A stretch of 64,000 nt of DNA from Rhynchonema sp. JSB1_4 (taxonomy: Eukaryota > Nematoda > Chromadorea > Monhysterida > Xyalidae). Location: positions 1-64,000 of the forward strand of contig JASAMV010002925.1 of the NCBI GenBank assembly GCA_030248065.1, given 5' to 3'. Each line of letters opens with the position of its first letter. The stretch's first letter is position 1. The position numbers and the translations under genes are program-made. Below the pieces are notes generated by a model. That model searched no databases. It had not been told where the DNA came from and worked only from the letters and a program-made list of their open reading frames with translations. Shown here one piece after another: positions 57,670-64,000 of this stretch.

Positions 57670-58494
57670 ATGGAACGACACCCGCACACCAGCTTCCTGA
57701 ACATCAAGGGATGTCCGTGGTTTCATCCCAGCCCAGAACAACTGCAACTCGGCATTGACATGTTGCTAAAAAGAACAGGACAATTCGTTGTCGGTCAGAT
57801 ATCGTCGCCAGTGATCCAAGGACTGACAGCAGCAGTTGTCGGCAACAAAGCCAACGAAATGCATCCCAACGAGACCATCTATTTGGCAGTCAAAACGTAC
57901 CAGGGAACGGGACACATCATGGCTGCACTGAACCAGTTCATGTCCAACAACAACGAGTTTACCAACGTCAATGTCGTGTTGGTGACGGAAGAAACTGATG
58001 ACGAGCTACAAGAATGGGAATCGTGCAATGTTCGAAAATTGATGTTGAAGCCAAATGAGCAGTGGACAGTGTTCGACGAAACATCGCCCAGCAACACCCC
58101 AGTCACGACAATGGTCAACCGTCGAATGGCCATCGCAGCCACGTTGGGTTCCATGAACAAATATCAACCAGTGCGAGCCAACGAATACTATGAAATGGAG
58201 AACCAACTAAACAACATAGATGAGCAACTCGAGGTGGTTTACTTGAGCAACACACGGGTCAACATTGTGGTTTGCACCTGGGCCACGGTACCCAGTAAAC
58301 GTCTCGCCAACAACAGACCGTCCCTGATGGTGATCACCGAGATCCCGAGAGACAATAGTGCGGATGACACGGAAGCAAACACTGAATTGATGACGGGCAT
58401 CGTCCCTGTGTTGAAGCACTGGCCGCCCGATCGAAATCAAGTGTTGATGCTGCGCTTTGGATACTCAAATTATCAGTACGGTAAGCGTTTATGA
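57670..58494 (+). CDS. Unknown 274-codon ORF in exon-like setting inside the LTR element
   Basis: I recognise no family. An ATG follows directly after an acceptor-like tgtttaattgcag, and the frame is open to 58494. A consensus donor gtaagc at 58481 would make an exon of 57670-58480. The protein is mixed alpha/beta in look, without signal peptide or membrane segment. Its features include IKGCPWFHPSPEQLQLGIDM, Gly/Val-rich GQISSPVIQGLTAAVVGNKA, TYQGTGHIMAALNQF and a hydrophobic strand EVVYLSNTRVNIVVCTWATV. Codon use is balanced and there is no decay, so it looks selected. Options: a captured host exon, an accessory retroelement protein made from a spliced RNA, or a host gene exon disrupted by nested insertion. 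Confidence 0.6.
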   Translation: MERHPHTSFLNIKGCPWFHPSPEQLQLGIDMLLKRTGQFVVGQISSPVIQGLTAAVVGNKANEMHPNETIYLAVKTYQGTGHIMAALNQFMSNNNEFTNVNVVLVTEETDDELQEWESCNVRKLMLKPNEQWTVFDETSPSNTPVTTMVNRRMAIAATLGSMNKYQPVRANEYYEMENQLNNIDEQLEVVYLSNTRVNIVVCTWATVPSKRLANNRPSLMVITEIPRDNSADDTEANTELMTGIVPVLKHWPPDRNQVLMLRFGYSNYQYGKRL

Positions 58495-59240
58495 CGCGGG
58501 TCGCGTCAACTTTAAAGGGGGAGAAGTGGCACGGCCTGATTGTGTGCAAAACGACGTTGTAATATAGAACATGAGTGAGTGGTGACATGAAAAGCTTTGG
58601 CGGAGGTTACACAGGATTATCCTTCACCTGCTTATTGCACTGCTTAGCGGATCACGTAGTCAAACTCGGAAACTACGCTCATAGAGGCACATGATGTCAA
58701 CTAGCATTAAAAAAAGCGACAATATTTTATCTCTGCCATCGTAGTGCTGCACTGATATGGGACCCTAAGATCTCCCGCAGTTGAGCATGCATGAAACACT
58801 TGGCCAGAATTGAAAAAAAAATTTGCAGGATCATTGGACATGTAGTACTTATTATCGGCACTCGATTTGCGGATTACCAACTTTACTTAACGACAGCAGT
58901 GCAAAGTGCAGAACTGCACTACTGTATTTGTCTTTGTATTGTATTTTGTTGTAACAGGGGACTCCACTGAACTATTATTCCACTGCTGCCTTAAATTGAT
59001 CATATAGGTATGTCACGACTGAAATTTATGTGTGGTTTTATTGCCTTGCTCTGTATGTCTGCTACTGGTCTTCGATTTTAGAAACTGCCGTAAGTTGCAG
59101 CGCGACTCGATCACGGGTCAACTGACAAGTGATGACTGAAACCGGAGATCGGGATTACTATGATTAATTTTACGATATGTGCTCCCATATCTGCGAGCGT
59201 CTTTTTATGACTCGGGGCGAGTCATGTCTGTCTGTGGGGA

Positions 59241-60489
59241 TGTCACATAATAATTATTAAAAAAAAACTTACTAATCTCTGACCCTACACCACAGCTGTG
59301 TTATAATATGTACTAAATGACCATAACCTGAATGAACAATGTGTGTGGTGATTGGGGAGCCGCGCACCAATATACAAATGGTGGTTGAGTATATTTTGTC
59401 TGAAGATACGAATAAACCGCACGTGCGGTCACTCAGTAACCACAGAATTGGAATGTTAGATAGCAAATTTTAAGCATCGGCACCCTGTTTGAAAGTGGAA
59501 CGAGACACAACATAGAACATGGGATAATTCACGTGAGGGTTGGAATGTTTGAACGAGCACTTTGACCTATGACATCCAAAGTACAAGAATGGGTGTGAAA
59601 ACAAGATAAGCAGTGGGAAGTATGCAAGCATTACACCGGTTGTACTCAACGAATTGAACCCTGAACTTTCAATTATTAAATTCAGCTTTATAACAAAAAC
59701 ATAGAACGGCTCCTATAACCCAAACAAGGTCAGACGGAGGGCAGACAGATGAGTCGGCACTGTCTGACTATAAAACTGACTGACTTGGAATGATCGGGGT
59801 TCCATTCGCTCTAATTTTTGACAGAGCGTCTTACTTTTTCTGAGCGCATTTAAATTACAAGGCCGGCCGAAATTTGAATCACATATAGTCCGCGCGTTAG
59901 AAATAGACAAAGGCCCTGCTCTCCCGTGGAATTGGGATTTGGAGCTCTTTTCTTTGAATTTGTTTGTGCTAATATTGGGCCTGCTCCCGGTTGAGCTTAC
60001 ATAGTCTTTTCGCTGCAGTTCAATTTTGAATCGGTAAGTTTACCGTGGCACTGTTTTCTCTGGATCCGTGGCCAGGATCCAAAACTAACTCTCCTACTAA
60101 CAGGGGCTCTTAGCTCCATTTGTCCTCTGTGTGTTCGGCCGGGTGGCCAGAGTTTTGTCAGTTCTCTTTGGTCCGGGCCAAAGGCCCAAAAATTCTTTCA
60201 TCTGTACTGTTACGTGTCAGCACCCGTTTTACGGGCGTACACAGTTTCTGTGTACGACGCACCACTCAAAAACCAAAAATAAAAGAAAGAACAGAAGGAA
60301 AGAAATCCCGAAGCACGGGCGTTCACTTGCTCTCGTGTGCAAATTACCACTTGCAAGCTAGGCAAAACTAGAAACTGAAAGGAACCAATAAGGTCTACCT
60401 TAGCTGTCATTTGCCAACGATCCACGCACCGACCGACCTCAATAACTTCATTAACAGTACCTAATAAGCTCCATTTCGGAGGTGCGACA
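59241..60489 (+). repeat. 3' long terminal repeat
   Basis: 1249 bp, nearly identical to the 5' LTR. Preceded by GTCTGTGGGGA, a short purine-rich stretch that may be the polypurine tract. Followed directly by satellite sequence. Confidence 0.95.
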
Positions 60490-60763
60490 CAAGTATGGTG
60501 ACTGGCAGCGAAATGTTTTGCTGCAGCAGTATCCTCAGGCAAAGAAAGGGGCCGGCGGCGGAAAAGGTTTGCCCCCGCAGCCCCCCCAAGTAGCCGGCGA
60601 TTTTGCTGCAGCAGCATCCTCAGTCAAGTATAGTGACTGCCAGCGAAATGTTTTGCTGCAGCAGCATCCTCAGTCAAGTATAGTGACTGGCAGCGAAATG
60701 TTTTGCTGCGGCAGCATCCTCAATCAATGAGAATGCTGCTGCAGCAAAACATTTCGCTGCCAG
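60490..60763. repeat. ~50-bp satellite, minus-like orientation
   Basis: Units of AGTATAGTGACTGGCAGCG + AAATGTTTTGCTGCAGCAGC + ATCCTCAGTC. This is the reverse complement of the arrays at 61.4-63.1 kb; orientation flips at about 60730. Confidence 0.85.
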
Positions 60764-61415
60764 TTAAAGGGGAAATTGCACATTCCCAATCGCCTTTCAA
60801 GTTTTACAAGTGTTTAGACAGCAATGTGGGTATCACAAAAATCAAATAATTTGGTACAAGCCCTCAAACATGTACCCAGGAGATTCCGTTTAAGACAAGC
60901 CACTGGGAACAAAATTCGGCGCGGACCGGCCGAATTTCTACCTGCGCATTCAGGCAAATTGCCTGATCAAAAAGCTGTCAAGGCGACAGAATGTTTCGCA
61001 CGATTCTTGAAACTCACTAACTACAGAATTTCGCTTTTCTTTATATTTCGAATTTCGACGAATCGTTCCAGCGTGTCTGCTAAATGTTTCATGCGCTGCT
61101 TGTCACGCTGGAACAATTCGTCGAAATTCGAAATATAAAGAAAAGCGAAATTCTATAGTTAGTGAGTTTCAAGAATCGTGCGAAACATTCTGTCGCCTTG
61201 ACAGCTTTTTGATCAGGCAATTTGCCTGAATGCGCAGGTAGAAATTCGGCCGGTCCGCGCCGAATTTTCTTCCCGATTGGTCCCTTTAAACTGCTTCTCC
61301 TGGGTACATGTTTGAGAGTTTGTACCAAGTGATTTGACTTTCATGATGCCCACACGACTGTCTAAACACCTGTGGAGTTTGAAAAGCGGTTAGGAATGCG
61401 CAATTTCCCCTTTAA
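60764..61415. mobile_element. TTAA-bounded fold-back element, family A copy 3
   Basis: 652 bp, same ends (TTAA-AGGGGAAATTGCAC / GTGCAATTTCCCCT-TTAA) and same palindromic body as 46017-46668. Inserted in a satellite unit between GCTGCCAG and CATACTTGAC. Confidence 0.88.
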
Positions 61416-63389
61416 CATACTTGACTAAGGTTGCTGCTGCAGCAAAACATTTCGCTGCCAGTTACTATACTTGACTGGGGATATTACAGCAGCATTACAG
61501 CAGCAAAACATACTTTCTGTGCCAGGTTCTATACTTGACTGGGGATATTACAGCAGCATTACAGCAGCAAAACATACTTTCTGTGCCGGGTGCTATATGA
61601 CCATTCGATTCCGTGGTCGACTATACTACCATTCGATGAAGTGACCTTAGAAGGGCGCCCGAAGGCGATGCAACGCATCGCCTGAGTGCGCCGACAACAC
61701 TCAGATGCAGTTACCTCCACAGCAGCAAAACGGTTCGCTGCCGGCTACTACATTTGATGCTGGAGCAGCAAAGCGTTTCGCTGCCGGCCCTGTATTTGGC
61801 TGGAGATAGCATAGCAGCAAAACTGTTCGCTGCCGGTTGCTATATTTGACTGGGAAAGTTGCATGAGCAAAACGCATTGCTGCCGGCTACTATATTTGAC
61901 TCAGGATGCTGTAGCAGCAAAACGTTTCGCTGCTGGTAACTACATTTGACTGGGGCTTTTGCAAGCAGCAAAACGGTTTGCTGCCGGTTACTATATTTGA
62001 CTGGGAATGATGCAGAAGCAAAACGGTTCGTTGCCGGCTACTACAGGAGCAGGGCTCTTGGCTGTTGGCTAGTTTTATAGACGTGAAGCGAAGCGTGACA
62101 TAGACGTTATATCGTGTGTGTTTTGCCATAAATTTTTTATCACTGAGGCTTTTACCACAAATTGGTCACTAGCAGAATTGATTATTTCATTCGTTTTTTT
62201 AATAAAGCCTGCAAATTAGACGACCGCAAATATTGGGTAAAATTCAGCAAAATAAAGAAATAATTTCAGCGATCACAGTGAAATATAGTAGTCGGCCTAT
62301 TTTGATCTGTGGGCCTTGGAGCGATTTGGGCATTCGATGACGTGACCTCAGAAGGGCGCTCGAAGGCGATGCAACGTATCGTCTGACCGCGCCGACAACA
62401 CACAGGTGCAATTACCTATGTAGGTATATCATGTACAACTGTAGTGACAGCAGTTTGGGCACTCGACGATGTGACGCAAGAAGGGCGCCCGAAGGCGATG
62501 CAACGCATCGCCTGAGTGCGCCGACAACACTCAGATGCAGTTACCTCCATAGCAGCAAAACGGTTCGCTGCCGGCTACTACATTTGATGCTGGAGCAGCA
62601 AAGCGTTTAGCTGCCGGCCCTATATTTGGCTGGATATACCAAACCAGCAAAACATTTCGCTGCCAGTCACTATACTTGACTGAGGATACTGCTCATGGAT
62701 TTTTTTAACCAAATTTAGTAGCTTTTTAGCTACTAAATTTTTTAAAAACGAGAAAAAATTCAAAAAAATAGCCCAAAAAATACAAAAAAATTTATTTTTG
62801 CCCAAAAAACGAAGAAAATGGGCTTTCCGCCGGAAAAAAAACAACAAAAAATTTAATTTATATATCCTCCTCCCCCCCCCCCCTTCAAAATAAACCCTGA
62901 TACTGCTGCAGCAAAACAATTCGCTGCCAGTCACTATACTTGACTGAGGATGCTGCTGCAGCAAAACGTTTCGCTGCTGGTGACAATATTTGACTGAGGC
63001 TTTTGCAGGAGCAAAACATTTCGCTGCCGGCTACTATATTTAACTGCAGATACCACATCAGCAAAACGGTTTGCTGCCGGTTACTATATTTGAGTGGGAA
63101 TGTTGCAGAAGCAAAACGGTTTGTTGCCGGCTACTACAGCAGCAGGGCTCTTGGCTGTTGGCTAGTTTTATAGACGTCAAGGGAAGGTGACATAGACGTT
63201 ATATCGTGTGTGTTCTGCCATAAATTTTTTTATCACTGAGGCTTTTACCACAAATTCGTCACTAGCAGAATTGATTATTTTATTCGTTTTTAATCAAACC
63301 TGCAAATTACACATCCGCAAATATTAGGCAAAATTCAGCAAAAATAGGAAATAATTTCAGCGATCACAGTGAAATATAGTAGTCGGCCT
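61416..63389. repeat. ~50-bp satellite with higher-order segments
   Basis: Degenerate units CAGCAAAACGTTTCGCTGCC + GGCTACTATATTTGACTGGG occupy 61430-62045 and 62550-63145. A ~260-bp segment (CAGGGCTCTTGGCTGTTGGC ... AGTAGTCGGCCTA) occurs at about 62045-62298 and 63140-63389. An ~80-bp segment with GCGCCCGAAGGCGATGCAAC occurs three times (about 61650, 62350, 62485). An A/T-rich patch lies at 62697-62895. Confidence 0.85.
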
Positions 63390-64000
63390 ACGCCGTTAAA
63401 AGGGTAAAAACTAGGATCAAAGTGCCAAGGCAGTGTCGTACTTTGAGATGGCCTTCAAGTTTCGATGCTATAATGGGAGAAAACAAGCATTTACCTCTTT
63501 CTTTGATGCTACAAATGGGCAAAACAAGGCTGGACGGACGTCCAGCAGTGCTGTCAAAGTACTGGGCGCCCCGGCGCGGCGGGCTAGCCAACACATACCT
63601 GAAACCATTGCAGAAACCACTGTATGAAACTGAAAAAATCTGAGTCCAAGGGAAGCCAAGTGGTGTCTCAGTCCAAATGAAACGACACTAGGTGTGACCC
63701 TATCGAGGCTGAGCTGAGTCTGGTAGAAATAAAATTGCGTTTGCGTCGAAGGCGAAACAACATTTAGCTTGAACGTGTCGAAATTGAGCTTGCCTGTGTT
63801 TAAACAAAGTGGAACTCAGTCCAGAAACAAACGAACCTGAGTCTGCCAAAAAGGGACAGAGGGACAAAACTGCGCATGAGTCCATACTGAGGTTGAACTT
63901 GAGCCCGAAGAAAACAAACCCAGTCCAACAAACACGAAATTTTCGTTTGGACACCAGATTCAGTTTTTTTTGAAACTGAGCCAGGGTCAAAACTAAACGT
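63390..64000. other. Unassigned right edge
   Basis: Short ORFs only. CTGAGTCCA/TGAGTC-type motifs recur. No gene or known element recognised. Confidence 0.4.

Larger units (their letters stand above)
53236..60489 (+). mobile_element. LTR retroelement with gag but no pol, carrying an extra ORF
   Basis: Two direct repeats, 53236-54486 (1251 bp) and 59241-60489 (1249 bp), begin TGTCACATAATAATTA and end GGAGGTGCGACA. They are nearly identical, the visible difference being an A-run near the start, so insertion was recent. The 4.75-kb interior has a primer-binding-like site, a gag ORF (54520-55722), no recognisable protease, reverse transcriptase, RNase H or integrase in any frame, and an unknown ORF (57670-58494). 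It therefore depends on a partner element for replication and resembles the gag-only TR-GAG class described in plants. No matching target duplication is seen: left flank CCCCA, right flank CAAGT. Confidence 0.9.

Noticed and set aside
57670..58494. Envelope-like protein of the LTR element
   Set aside because: No signal peptide, no membrane segment and no cysteine pattern; calling it env would be unsupported.
63388..63990. Short ORFs at the right edge
   Set aside because: Overlapping frames on both strands, no conserved motif, no splice pattern.

Overview
The window is nuclear DNA of an animal. Its genes are split into many short exons with GT-AG introns of roughly 50-100 bases, and the proteins are clearly metazoan: cyclin E, a TRPM channel, an ELAPOR/KIAA1324-type receptor, the V-ATPase accessory subunit Ac45, a tyrosinase, and TIL-domain secreted proteins. 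A lophotrochozoan such as a parasitic flatworm would fit, because those worms have tyrosinases with signal peptides and genomes full of Penelope, hAT and LTR elements. I cannot prove the taxon from this window. I rebuilt the gene models by hand; in each multi-exon model the exon phases join and the total length divides by three, which is strong internal support.

Left half (1-28,400) is gene-dense. Cyclin E (+) is followed by an unknown coiled-coil protein (-). That protein lies head-to-head with a four-EF-hand calmodulin-like protein (+), which is followed by a 30-exon TRPM channel gene (+). The TRPM gene converges on a small TIL protease-inhibitor-like gene (-). Then come a 20-exon ELAPOR1/2-type gene (-) and, head-to-head across 2 kb, a larger acidic TIL-domain secreted protein (+).

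Middle (28,700-48,400): a six-exon tyrosinase (+) has an 8.1-kb second intron that holds a complete same-strand PUSL1-type tRNA pseudouridine synthase gene, a 342-bp CA microsatellite, two inverted C/G-rich minisatellite arrays and several hAT-type MITEs. The tyrosinase converges on a 13-exon ATP6AP1/Ac45 gene (-). The last intron of that gene carries an antisense Penelope-like reverse transcriptase, and its first intron is filled with fold-back elements.

Right part (48,400-64,000) is repeat DNA: inverted arrays around TTAGGC-containing tandem repeats, hAT MITEs with 8-bp target duplications, an exact 300-bp tandem duplication, a suspect poly-C stretch, and a 7.25-kb LTR retroelement. That element has two nearly identical 1.25-kb LTRs and a gag gene but no pol. 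It also has an unrecognised 270-residue exon-like ORF bounded by consensus splice sites. A degenerate ~50-bp satellite follows.

The observations most worth follow-up are the gag-only LTR element with its exon-like cargo, the nested PUSL1 gene, the Penelope element beside TTAGGC repeats, a dispersed decamer (TGAAACATCA) at about one hundred times its expected frequency, and an unusual excess of splice donors with T at position +3.
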